A stretch of 52,129 nt of DNA from positions 1 to 52,129 of the forward strand of contig JAETSB010000012.1 of NCBI GenBank assembly GCA_021769865.1. The letters run 5' to 3'. The DNA comes from Oscillospiraceae bacterium (GTDB lineage Bacteria > Bacillota > Clostridia > Oscillospirales > Oscillospiraceae). Below, in pieces: positions 25,102-32,479 of the stretch (the first letter of the stretch is position 1; each line of letters opens with the position of its first letter). The position numbers were made by a program, and so were the translations under genes. The notes beneath the pieces are model-generated. The model worked only from the letters and a program-made list of their open reading frames with translations, did no database searches and was not told the DNA's origin.

Positions 25102-25131
25102 ATTTTACCCCAACAGCGCCTCTCCCGTCAA
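25102..25131 (-). promoter_or_regulatory. Promoter of the transketolase-dehydrogenase unit
   Basis: Minus strand TTGACG (25126-25131), 18 bases, TAAAAT (25102-25107), about 60 bp before the transketolase N start. Confidence 0.65.
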
Positions 25132-25158
25132 TGACAATTATATTTTTAACAAACTTTC

Positions 25159-25188
25159 TGCGTGCATTTTTCCCCGGTTTTGCGTGCA
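25159..25188 (-). promoter_or_regulatory. Direct repeat TGCGTGCA upstream of the transketolase promoter
   Basis: TGCGTGCA at 25159-25166 and 25181-25188, exactly 22 bp (two turns) apart, 28-57 bp upstream of the -35. This spacing fits a dimeric activator. The regulator is unknown. Confidence 0.4.
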
Positions 25189-25201
25189 GTTTCATAATTC
25201 T

Positions 25202-25233
25202 GGAAGGCCGGGATCATACGTCCCGGCCTTTCC
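25202..25233. terminator. Hairpin after the permuted phosphoglycerate mutase gene
   Basis: AAGGCCGGGA-tcatacg-TCCCGGCCTT, a 10-bp perfect stem starting 10 bp after the stop codon. There is no long T-run, so termination is probably partial and the downstream transketolase genes may receive read-through. Confidence 0.55.
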
Positions 25234-25242
25234 ATCAAATCG

Positions 25243-26811
25243 TTATTCGTACTGGGTTCCGATTCCCTCCACCATGGCGTCGTAGGCCCGTTTCACCTTG
25301 TCGTAGTTCTTGTCCCGGTCCAGGGCCACGCCCCGGCCCACGCCGTCCACGATGCGGCCCACGCCGATGGCGTTCAGCTTCTCATCCGTCTCGGCGAGCA
25401 GGGCGGGGGCGGAGCCGGGATCGGTGGAGCGGCCGTCAAAGATGATGTGGAGATACACCCGGTCCAGCCCGTTGTCCCGGGCCATCTCGCAGATATTCAG
25501 CGGATAGTCGATACACCCGTGGGAGGACTTGTAGGTCAGGTAGGCCAGCAGGTGCAGGGAAGTGCCGTTCTTCTTGGCGTGCTCAATGGCCTGGAGGAAG
25601 ATGGGGTTCTGCTTGAAGCTGCCGTCTTTCACGGCGGCGTCGAGGCGCACGTCGTCCTGCATCACGCAGCGGCCCGCGCCCAGGTTGGAGTGGCCCGCCT
25701 CGGAGTTGCCGGCCTTGCCTGCGCCCAGGCCCACGAACTCGCCGGAGGCGTGGAGCTTGGACCAGGACTGGTTTGCCAGCAGGGAGTCCCAATAGGGGGT
25801 GTCGGCAATGTGGATGGCGTCGCCGTCGTCCCCGGTGCCCAGGCCCCAGCCGTCGCAGATGATGAGGAGCATCTTCCGTCCCTCGCCCCAGTTCTTGCCC
25901 TCGCAGAGGGACTTCCCGTCCATTTCGGCGGGCTGGGGGATGCCCATGACGTCCAGCACCGTGGGGGACACATCGCCTAAGGAGCCGTCCCGCAGGGTAA
26001 TGGGGCTCTTGTCGGCGGGGTCGATCATGATGAAGGGCACCAGGTTGGTGGTGTGGGCCCCGTCGGGCTTCCCGGCGGCGGTGTAGAGCTTTTCAATGTT
26101 TCCGTGGTCGGCGGTGATGGCCACCACATAGCCCTTCCCCAGGGCGTCGTTCACCACTTTGTCCAGGTACTGGCTCACATAGCCGCAGGCCTTGATCTTC
26201 GCCTCGGTGTTCTGGGTGTGCCCGATGACGTCTCCGTTGGCGAAGTTGGTCACCACGAAGTCGTATTTGCCCAGGGCGTCCATCACCGTATCCGCCACCT
26301 TGGGCAGGGACAGCTCCGGCTGCTGGTCGAAGTCGATGCCCTTGGGAGAGGGGATGCACACGTCGTCCTCCCCGGGGAAGGGGTTGTTTTCCCCGCCGTT
26401 GAAGAAGAAGGTAACATGGGCAAACTTCTCGCTCTCGGCGCAGTGGAATTGGGTCTTGCCCGCCTTGCTGAGGACCTGGGCCAGGGGCTTCACCACCTTG
26501 GCGGGGGCGAAGGCGATGGGCAGGTCCTTGAACTTGTCGTGGTACATGGTCATAATCACGAAGTCCAAATCCCGGAGCATCCGACGGTCTACCTTGTCAA
26601 AGTCCGGCTCGGTGAACATCTCGGTGAGCTCGATCTCCCGCTCACCCCGGCGGCAGCAGAAGATGGCCGCGTCGCCGTCGGAGATCTTACCCACGGGCTT
26701 CCCGTCCTCCACCAGGACCATGGGCTCCAGATGGTAGTCGTCCTGGCCCAGCTCATATGCCCTCTTGACAGCCTCAGCCAGCTGAGCGCCGCCGCGTTTC
26801 AAATCTGCCAT
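25243..26811 (-). CDS. Circularly permuted cofactor-independent phosphoglycerate mutase-like enzyme
   Basis: 522 residues, near the usual 510 of GpmI, but the halves are swapped. Residues 1-302 match the normal C-terminal half (E. coli about 240-514): GDAAIFCCRRGER, SEKFAHVTFFFNGG (Lys129), NFANGDVIGHT (Asp194, His198), ITADHGN (Asp235, His236), DGAHTTNLVPF (His253), MDGKSL. A linker (about 303-312) joins to the normal N-terminal half: LLIICDGWG (Asp320), AGNSEAGHSNLGAGR (Ser370, the phospho-acceptor), His431, FDGRST (459-463), VGRGVALDRD (Arg493, Arg499), AYDAMVEG. All metal ligands and the nucleophile remain. The usual DGRD is DGRS (Ser462), a change at a substrate-contacting Asp. AGGAGG precedes the ATG. 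It follows three HAD genes (27 bp gap), so the substrate may be a phosphorylated sugar acid of this pathway rather than 3-phosphoglycerate. Confidence 0.93.
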   Translation of the reverse strand: MADLKRGGAQLAEAVKRAYELGQDDYHLEPMVLVEDGKPVGKISDGDAAIFCCRRGEREIELTEMFTEPDFDKVDRRMLRDLDFVIMTMYHDKFKDLPIAFAPAKVVKPLAQVLSKAGKTQFHCAESEKFAHVTFFFNGGENNPFPGEDDVCIPSPKGIDFDQQPELSLPKVADTVMDALGKYDFVVTNFANGDVIGHTQNTEAKIKACGYVSQYLDKVVNDALGKGYVVAITADHGNIEKLYTAAGKPDGAHTTNLVPFIMIDPADKSPITLRDGSLGDVSPTVLDVMGIPQPAEMDGKSLCEGKNWGEGRKMLLIICDGWGLGTGDDGDAIHIADTPYWDSLLANQSWSKLHASGEFVGLGAGKAGNSEAGHSNLGAGRCVMQDDVRLDAAVKDGSFKQNPIFLQAIEHAKKNGTSLHLLAYLTYKSSHGCIDYPLNICEMARDNGLDRVYLHIIFDGRSTDPGSAPALLAETDEKLNAIGVGRIVDGVGRGVALDRDKNYDKVKRAYDAMVEGIGTQYE

Positions 26812-26838
26812 ATTGAAAACCTCCTGATATCAATAAAA

Positions 26839-27615
26839 TTACTGTCCGTCGTCGGGGGCGATCAGTTTCTCAACCGCCACTTTGCCCCGCTCCGGGAAAA
26901 TATCCAGCAGCTGGGGGAAGGTGTAGACCTTGCCGTCGGGCATGTTCTCCTCCGTCAGCTTCAGAGGCTTGCTCCGGTCGTACTGCACCGTGACGGTCAT
27001 GCCGAAATCCACGGCCTTGGCCCCCACGATGTCCCGGTTCAGGTTGTCGCCCACGTAGCAGCAGTTCTCCGGCTGGGCCCCCACTTCCTCCAGAGCGTAA
27101 TAGTAGATGGCGGGGCCGGGCTTCCGGATATAAGTAATGGAGGACTGCTGGACGGTCTTGAAGTAAGGCCGGAGGCCGTCGGCGTCCAGCCACTCGTCCA
27201 CCTCCCGCCTGCCCACCAGATCGCTGATGATGCCCATGGTGTAGCCGCGCCGGCAGAGCTCCTTGACGGTCTCCGCGCCGCCCTCCACGACGGTGCGGCG
27301 GCCCTTGGTCTGGCGGTACTGATAGGTCAGCTCGGAGGCGTTCTTCAAAATGCGCTCCTTGTCCATGTCATAGGCAAGCCAGCGGGTCCAGAGGACCTCC
27401 TCCGGGGCCTCGCACATGAACTTCAGCGCCCACTCCCGGTACTTGTCGTACCGTTTGTCGATCACGTCGTCAAACCACTGATTGGGGTCGTCGGTCTCCA
27501 CGCCGCAGAGCTCGGCGATCTTGGCCCGGGCGGCGGAGAGGTAAGCGGGGTCCTCGTCGATGACCCGGAAGGTACCCCCCAGGTCCAGGAAGATGTAACG
27601 GATATCGGTATTCAA
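26839..27615 (-). CDS. HAD-superfamily protein, paralog 1 (DxG motif)
   Basis: 258 residues. HAD motif I reads IFLDLGGTFR: Asp11 is kept but the second Asp (acid/base) is replaced by Gly13. Motif II is GIISDL, motif III Lys in YIRKPGPAIYYYA, and motif IV YVGDNLNRDIVGAK. The three neighbouring HADs share order and length. HADs with Asp-x-Gly-x-Thr exist (for example human HDHD3 type), with reactions mostly unknown. The start is TTG at 27613-27615 with AAGGAGG upstream. A hairpin at 27650-27670 separates it from paralog 2. Confidence 0.82.
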   Translation of the reverse strand: MNTDIRYIFLDLGGTFRVIDEDPAYLSAARAKIAELCGVETDDPNQWFDDVIDKRYDKYREWALKFMCEAPEEVLWTRWLAYDMDKERILKNASELTYQYRQTKGRRTVVEGGAETVKELCRRGYTMGIISDLVGRREVDEWLDADGLRPYFKTVQQSSITYIRKPGPAIYYYALEEVGAQPENCCYVGDNLNRDIVGAKAVDFGMTVTVQYDRSKPLKLTEENMPDGKVYTFPQLLDIFPERGKVAVEKLIAPDDGQ

Positions 27616-27649
27616 GGGTAATCAGCCTCCTTCAAAAGACAGGGCGCGC

Positions 27650-27670
27650 CCGGAGGGCTTCCGCCCCCGG
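27650..27670. terminator. Small hairpin between HAD paralogs 2 and 1
   Basis: CCGG-A-GGGC-ttcc-GCCC-CCGG, an 8-bp stem with one bulge in the 71-bp gap. No T-run follows; probable attenuation or mRNA stability element. Confidence 0.35.
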
Positions 27671-27686
27671 ACGTCCCATCGTTTAT

Positions 27687-28424
27687 TCACTTCAAAGAGG
27701 GAAGAAGATTCAGAATCTCCCGAAAGTCCTCGATCACCGCGTCGGGGCGGTTCTCCTCGGTGTACTCTACCGGGTGCTTCTTCTCCGGCGAGGAGAAAAT
27801 GATGTTGCAGCCCACGCCGGCCTTTTTCGCCCCGGGGATGTCCCGCTTGATGTTGTCCGCCACGGACACGCACTCGCTGAGCTCCACGCCCATCTCTTTG
27901 GCCGCCAGCTGGTAGATCTCAAAGCAGGGCTTGCGCATGTGGCAGACGGAGGAGAGGACCACGGAGTCGAAATACTGGTCCAGGCCGTCCTCCTCCAGCC
28001 AGTCGGGGACCTCGTTCTCCCCGATGAGGTTGGAGATGATGCCCAGCTTATACCCCCGCTCATGGAGCCCCTTGATGACCTCCAGGCCGCCGTCCACCAC
28101 GATCCGGCGGCCCTTGCACTGGCGGTACTGGAAACTCAGCTCGTGGCAGACCTGCCGGATGCGAACCTGGTTGTAGTCCGGCAGCAGCCATTTGCACCAC
28201 AGCTCCTCGTCCCCGGACTCTTTGTTTTCTTCCAGGGCCCACTTGCGGTAGGGCTCGTAGCGCTCCTCGATCATCTGGTAGAACTCCTCATAGGGCACGG
28301 GGGACCCGGCGATTTCCGCCATCTTCCGGCGGGCGTGCTTCATCCAGGGTTCCTCCAGCAGGGCGATGCGCAGGGTGCCTCCCAGGTCGAAGAAGACGGC
28401 CTTGTAGCGCTTTGTCATATCCAT
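27687..28424 (-). CDS. HAD-superfamily protein, paralog 2 (DxG motif)
   Basis: 245 residues from the ATG at 28422-28424, which has AAGGAGG at the right distance; the longer frame overlaps paralog 3 and lacks a ribosome site. Motif I FFDLGGTLR (Asp13, Gly15 in place of the second Asp), motif II GIISNL, motif III HMRKPCFEIYQLA, motif IV SVADNIKRDIPGAK with Ala in the usual GDN. The differences from paralogs 1 and 3 suggest distinct substrates or one non-catalytic subunit. Confidence 0.82.
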   Translation of the reverse strand: MDMTKRYKAVFFDLGGTLRIALLEEPWMKHARRKMAEIAGSPVPYEEFYQMIEERYEPYRKWALEENKESGDEELWCKWLLPDYNQVRIRQVCHELSFQYRQCKGRRIVVDGGLEVIKGLHERGYKLGIISNLIGENEVPDWLEEDGLDQYFDSVVLSSVCHMRKPCFEIYQLAAKEMGVELSECVSVADNIKRDIPGAKKAGVGCNIIFSSPEKKHPVEYTEENRPDAVIEDFREILNLLPSLK

Positions 28425-28446
28425 GGCGGTTCCTCCTTCTTTCTTT

Positions 28447-29181
28447 TTATGTACGGGACGGGAAAATGTCAAGAAGCTGGCTCAGGGCGGTAATCACGTG
28501 GTCGGGGGTGAACTCCTTGCCGGTGGCGTGCTCCATGTTCAGGGTGTCCGGCTCGTCAATGCGGATCATCATGCCGAAGCCCGCGGCCTGGGTGCCCTCC
28601 ACGTCCCGGACCGGGTTGTCGCCCACGTAGGCGCAGTTGGCCTCCGGGGTGCCGATGCAGCGGCAGGCCAGGTGGTAGATCTCCGGGTCCGGCTTGCGGA
28701 GGCGGACTTTGGAGGAGAGGATCGTGGTCTTGAAGCACTGGGCCACGCCGTCGGCGGCCATCCAGTCGGGGATCTCCGTCTCCGTGACCGTGTTGGCAAT
28801 GATGCCCAGGGTGTAGCCCCGGGCGCAGAGCTCCTTCAGCGTCGCCACGGCGTCGGGCCGGGCCACCCGGCGGCCGTCGTGATCCCGCCACAGGCGGGTC
28901 AGCTTCGGCGCGTTGGCGAAGATCATGTTCGTGTCGTACTCCGGCAGCATGTACTGGGTCCACAGCTCGCCCTCGGAGGCGTCCAGCAGGGTCTGCTTGG
29001 ACATCTTGCGGTACTTCTTCCACCGCTCCTCCAGCTTGGCGAAGAGCTCGTCATGGGTCTCGGTGGTGTGGATCAGCTCCATCAGCCCGGCCTCGGCACG
29101 GTCGATGAAGTCCTGCTCCTTCAGCACAATGCGGAGCGTGTTGCCAACGTCGAAAAAGATCGTTTGGATATCGGGGGTCAT
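28447..29181 (-). CDS. HAD-superfamily protein, paralog 3 (DxG motif)
   Basis: 244 residues from the ATG at 29179-29181 (AAGGAGG seven bases before). Motif I IFFDVGNTLR (Asp11, Gly13), motif II GIIANT where the usual Ser/Thr is Ala, motif III LRKPDPEIYHLA, motif IV YVGDNPVRDVEGTQ. It is the first gene of the leftward operon, right behind the promoter at 29295-29324 and the operator at 29269-29280. Confidence 0.82.
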   Translation of the reverse strand: MTPDIQTIFFDVGNTLRIVLKEQDFIDRAEAGLMELIHTTETHDELFAKLEERWKKYRKMSKQTLLDASEGELWTQYMLPEYDTNMIFANAPKLTRLWRDHDGRRVARPDAVATLKELCARGYTLGIIANTVTETEIPDWMAADGVAQCFKTTILSSKVRLRKPDPEIYHLACRCIGTPEANCAYVGDNPVRDVEGTQAAGFGMMIRIDEPDTLNMEHATGKEFTPDHVITALSQLLDIFPSRT

Positions 29182-29268
29182 AAACATTCCTCCTTATAAT
29201 GGTTCCAGACGTCGCGGCCCCCTGAAACGGCGCTCCAGGGGGTGTCCGGGCCATCTTCAGCCCGGTCG

Positions 29269-29280
29269 TAAACGTTTGCG
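29269..29280. promoter_or_regulatory. LacI-type operator, leftward operon
   Basis: TAAACGTTTGCG contains the palindrome AAACGTTT. The same AAACGTTTGCG occurs at 29479-29489. It lies just downstream of the expected start of leftward transcription, a roadblock position. Confidence 0.7.
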
Positions 29281-29294
29281 GCCTTTTCAGCCTT

Positions 29295-29324
29295 ATTCTA
29301 AATGAAACACCGGTCCTTTGTCAA
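29295..29324 (-). promoter_or_regulatory. Promoter of the HAD-phosphomutase operon
   Basis: Minus strand TTGACA (29319-29324), 18 bases, TAGAAT (29295-29300). Strong match. Confidence 0.78.
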
Positions 29325-29395
29325 TATGCCAAACGCCGAAGACTTTGATTATTTTTCGTTTTTCTGCCCAAAGATGGGAAAAACACAGATTGTTA

Positions 29396-29424
29396 TTGAC
29401 ATTGCCGGGAAAATCGGATATTCT
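29396..29424 (+). promoter_or_regulatory. Promoter of the LacI-PHP-PfkB operon
   Basis: TTGACA (29396-29401), 17 bases, TATTCT (29419-29424). The 29188-29520 gap is accounted for by this divergent promoter pair and two operators. Confidence 0.75.
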
Positions 29425-29476
29425 TTACTTGACAACCTGAACGGGCCGGAGTTTGGCCGGTTCTAAAAAATAGAGC

Positions 29477-29490
29477 GGAAACGTTTGCGA
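29477..29490. promoter_or_regulatory. LacI-type operator, rightward operon
   Basis: GGAAACGTTTGCGA, same core as 29269-29280, 50 bp downstream of the rightward promoter and 31 bp before the regulator start codon. This suggests autoregulation. Confidence 0.7.
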
Positions 29491-29520
29491 TTTCCAGCGG
29501 GGCGGAAAGGATGAAAACCA

Positions 29521-30531
29521 ATGAAAAGTGTAACCTTGAAGGACGTCGCCAAGGCCGCCGGAGTCTCCTACGCCACCGTGTCCCGCGCCCTCTCCGGCAG
29601 CCATCAGATCGGCAGCGACACCCGGGAGCGCATCATCAAGCTCTGCGACGAGATGGGCTACACCACCAACTACGTGGCCCGCTCCATGGTGACCAAGCGC
29701 ACGGGGCTCATCGGGCTGGTGGTCCCCTCCATCGACAACCAGTTCATGTCGGAGCTGGCTTACTATGCCGAAATGAGCGCCAGGGGGCACGGCTACAACA
29801 TCATGCTCTGCAACTCCGGGCCGGACCTGAAGCAGGAGAAGACCGTGGTCAAGCTCCTCCTCAGCCGCCAGGTGGACGGCATCCTCATCGTCCCCCAGAG
29901 CCCCAAGACCTATGAGAACATCCGGGCCTATACGGACCAGGTGCCCACGGTCTTCCTCAGCGAGAACCTCCGGGACCAGCCCCAGAGCTATGTGGCCGTG
30001 GACAACAGCCGGGGGACCTACATCGGCACGAAATACCTTTACGAGCTGGGTCACCGGGACATTCTCTACTTTGGCCGCCGCCACACCACCACCCACCAGT
30101 TCCGGGCGGAGGGCTATATCCGGGCCTGCCGGGAGCTGGGGCTGACTCCCCGGTTCTTCAACAGCGAGTTCACCCGCTCCTCCATCACGGGCGGCTACCA
30201 GCTGGCCAAGGAGCTCTTCGCCAAGCCCATTGACTACTCCGCTATCTTCGCCTCCACGGACTCCAACGCCCTGGGCGTTTTGAAGGCGGCGGACGACGCC
30301 CATATCAGCATTCCCGGGCAGCTGAGCCTCATCGGCTTCGACAACATCTCCTCCACCGCCCTGCCCCGGATCGAGCTGACCACCATCGAGCAGCCCAAAA
30401 AGGATATGGCCGTTCAGGCGGTGGATATGCTCCGGGACAAGATCGAAAACGGCACCCAGGGCTATATTCACCAGATCCTGATGCCCGCGCTGATCAAGCG
30501 CAGCACCTGCCGGGACCTGCGCGAAGCCTAA
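29521..30531 (+). CDS. LacI-family transcriptional regulator of the divergent phosphosugar locus
   Basis: 336 residues. N-terminal helix-turn-helix VTLKDVAKAAGVSYATVSRA, hinge region near YVARSMVTKRTGLIGLVVPS, then a sugar-sensing domain (GILIVPQSPKTYENI, GTKYLYELGHRDILYFG, FASTDSNALGVLKAADDA, GFDNISSTALPRIELTTIEQ). Typical length. AAAGGATG precedes the ATG. Two AAACGTTTGCG operators lie in front of the two divergent operons, so it probably represses both and itself. It shares the operon with the PHP and PfkB genes. Confidence 0.93.
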   Translation: MKSVTLKDVAKAAGVSYATVSRALSGSHQIGSDTRERIIKLCDEMGYTTNYVARSMVTKRTGLIGLVVPSIDNQFMSELAYYAEMSARGHGYNIMLCNSGPDLKQEKTVVKLLLSRQVDGILIVPQSPKTYENIRAYTDQVPTVFLSENLRDQPQSYVAVDNSRGTYIGTKYLYELGHRDILYFGRRHTTTHQFRAEGYIRACRELGLTPRFFNSEFTRSSITGGYQLAKELFAKPIDYSAIFASTDSNALGVLKAADDAHISIPGQLSLIGFDNISSTALPRIELTTIEQPKKDMAVQAVDMLRDKIENGTQGYIHQILMPALIKRSTCRDLREA

Positions 30532-30555
30532 TTTTCAGAAAGAGGGAACAACATC

Positions 30556-31284
30556 ATGAACGGCTACCGCTACGACCCCCACACCCACACCGCCGAGACC
30601 AGCCGTTGCGGCCACCTCTACGCCGCCGACGTGGTGGACCGCTACGTCCGCAACGGCTTCACCGGCCTGGTGGTCACGGACCACCTGCATCCGGAATACC
30701 TCTCCCGCATCGATACAGAGCACAACTGGGATAAGGTGATGGACCACTATTTAGGCGGCTACCACGCCTCCAAACGCCGGGGCGACGAGGTGGGGCTGGA
30801 CGTAATCCTGGGGGCGGAGCTCCGTTTCCCGGAGAACGACAACGACTACCTGGTCTACGGCATCGACGAGCAGTGGCTCCGCTCCAATCCCTACATCTGC
30901 TGCATGAGCGCTCAGGAGTTTTTCGACAAGTACCATGACCAGGTGCTTATCATCCATGCCCATCCCTTCCGCAAGGGCAGCGCTCCGGTTCAGGAGACCG
31001 CCGTCCACGGCGCGGAGATCATCAACGGAAACCCCCGCCATGAAAACAACAACGACAAGGCCCTGGAGCTCTGCCGCCGCCATCCCGAGTACTACCGCCT
31101 GGCGGGGTCCGACACCCATCGGGACGGGGACGAGGCCCGGACCGCCGTGATCCTCCCGGAACGGGTCCACGACTCCTTCGCCTATAAGCGCATCATCGAA
31201 AGCGGCAGGTTCCACCTCTGGAGCCCCGCGTTCCAGGAATTTGTAGAGGCCGACGAGGCTATTCGGAAGGAGGAGAACGCATGA
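30556..31284 (+). CDS. PHP-domain phosphoesterase
   Basis: 242 residues with the four PHP motifs: YDPHTHTAET (I), VVTDHLHPE (II), IIHAHPFR (III) and AGSDTHRDGDE (IV), giving the histidines and aspartates of a trinuclear metal site. PHP enzymes hydrolyse phosphomonoesters or cyclic phosphates (for example histidinol phosphate, sugar cyclic phosphates). It is co-transcribed with the PfkB kinase, whose start overlaps its stop by four bases (ATGA). The substrate is likely a phosphorylated sugar of this locus. Confidence 0.88.
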   Translation: MNGYRYDPHTHTAETSRCGHLYAADVVDRYVRNGFTGLVVTDHLHPEYLSRIDTEHNWDKVMDHYLGGYHASKRRGDEVGLDVILGAELRFPENDNDYLVYGIDEQWLRSNPYICCMSAQEFFDKYHDQVLIIHAHPFRKGSAPVQETAVHGAEIINGNPRHENNNDKALELCRRHPEYYRLAGSDTHRDGDEARTAVILPERVHDSFAYKRIIESGRFHLWSPAFQEFVEADEAIRKEENA

Positions 31285-32162
31285 GCCGGTTCAATACGTT
31301 GATTATCGGAGAGATTGCCCAGGATACAAACGTGGACTATGACGGAACCACCGTCCAGGCCATTGGCGGAGCGGTGTACTACTCCGGCTTCGCCGCCGCC
31401 AACATGGGCCACAAGACCGCAGTTCTGCCCAAGGCGGACACGGCCCAAGTGGATTTGAAGGCCGCCTTCGCCGCCGCGCCCAATGTCACCGTCTTTCCCC
31501 TTCACAGCACCCATTCCTTTGTCACCAAGAACGTCTACCATACCCCGGACCGGGAGCGCCGGACCTCCACCGTGGACAGCAAGATTGATCCCTACCGGCC
31601 CGAAGAGGTCCCGGAGGAGATCGACGCGGAGATCTGGCATCTGGCGGGCCTGGTCGGCGGCGACATCCCTGACGAATTCCTTCCCTTCGCCGCGAGCAAG
31701 GCCATGCTGGCCATCGACGTGCAGTGCATGCTCCGCTGGGAGGAGAACGGCGGCATGGTTTACCGGGACTGGGAGGCGAAAAAGGAGCTGCTTCCCTACG
31801 TCCGCTTCCTGAAGACCGACGCCGCCGAGGCGGAAATCCTGACGGGCCTCACAGACCGGGCGGAGGCCGCCAAGGTCCTCTACGGCTGGGGCGCCAAAGA
31901 GGTTCTCATCACCCACAATACCGAGGTGCTGGTCTACGATGGTAAAGAGGTCTACACCTGTCCCATTAAGGCCCGCAGCCTGGGGGGCCGGACAGGCCGG
32001 GGGGACACCACCTTCGCCTGCTACATCAATGAGCGGCTAACCCAAGAGATCCCGGCGGCCCTCCGGACTGCCACGGCGCTGGTCTCTCTGAAAATGGAAA
32101 CTCCGGGCCCTTACATGGGCACTCGGGGCGATGTGGAAGCGTACATCAAGGAATTTTACTGA
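31281..32162 (+). CDS. PfkB-family carbohydrate kinase
   Basis: 293 residues. The N-terminal sugar-binding signature is AIGGAVYYSGFAAANMGHK. The C-terminal PfkB signature is RTGRGDTTFACYI, where GRGD replaces the usual GAGD; the catalytic Asp stays. KTDAAEAEILTG is also typical. It phosphorylates a sugar or sugar derivative with ATP. ATGA overlap with the PHP gene and GGAGG before the ATG indicate translational coupling. It is the last gene of the rightward operon. Confidence 0.88.
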   Translation: MSRFNTLIIGEIAQDTNVDYDGTTVQAIGGAVYYSGFAAANMGHKTAVLPKADTAQVDLKAAFAAAPNVTVFPLHSTHSFVTKNVYHTPDRERRTSTVDSKIDPYRPEEVPEEIDAEIWHLAGLVGGDIPDEFLPFAASKAMLAIDVQCMLRWEENGGMVYRDWEAKKELLPYVRFLKTDAAEAEILTGLTDRAEAAKVLYGWGAKEVLITHNTEVLVYDGKEVYTCPIKARSLGGRTGRGDTTFACYINERLTQEIPAALRTATALVSLKMETPGPYMGTRGDVEAYIKEFY

Positions 32163-32176
32163 GCACACCGCAAGGA

Positions 32177-32199
32177 AGGGTCCCTCTCGGGGGAACCCT
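32177..32199 (+). terminator. Probable terminator after the PfkB gene
   Basis: AGGGT-CCC-tctc-GGG-GGA-ACCCT forms an imperfect stem 15 bp after the stop, followed at a short distance by seven T residues (32210-32216). Confidence 0.5.
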
Positions 32200-32225
32200 G
32201 ATAAAGAAGTTTTTTTAGCGGGAGG

Positions 32226-32258
32226 CAGCCGCATGATTGCGAGGGCGTCATGCGGTTG
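32226..32258. terminator. Hairpin at the end of the recombinase remnant
   Basis: CAGCCGCATGA pairs with TCATGCGGTTG (11 bp, one G-T) around an 11-base loop. It lies at the 3' end of the minus-strand recombinase fragment and probably was its terminator. Confidence 0.45.
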
Positions 32259-32472
32259 TCTCTTTCTCGTACTTGCTGTACTCCGGGGACAGATCAATCT
32301 CCCCAATAAAGGTGTAATGCACGTCAATCCGCTGTACCCGGTGTCCGCTGGACTTGTCCGGGGCGTGAACGACCACCTTCTCCACAAACTCCCGCAGGAT
32401 GGCCGGGGTCAGTTCGGTGGGTTCGGTGTACTTCTTCACGATTTTCAGAAAACTCTGGACATTGACGGCCAT
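32248..32472 (-). pseudogene. Large serine recombinase, C-terminal remnant (DUF4368-like)
   Basis: 74 codons. The reading frame contains FLKIVKKYTEPTELTPAILR and EFVEKVVVHAPDKSSGHRVQ, then IDVHYTFIGEID, the usual C-terminal end of Tn916/Tn1549-type site-specific serine recombinases. The catalytic N-terminal resolvase domain is absent. Upstream of the fragment the sequence turns AT-rich and non-coding. It marks a decayed conjugative or mobilisable element. Confidence 0.75.
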
Positions 32473-32479
32473 GTTATCA

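Noticed and set aside
25243..26811. Fusion of two truncated genes or an assembly join as explanation of the swapped phosphoglycerate mutase
   Set aside because: There is one ribosome site, one start, one stop, no frame change, total length equals a normal enzyme, and each conserved segment occurs exactly once.
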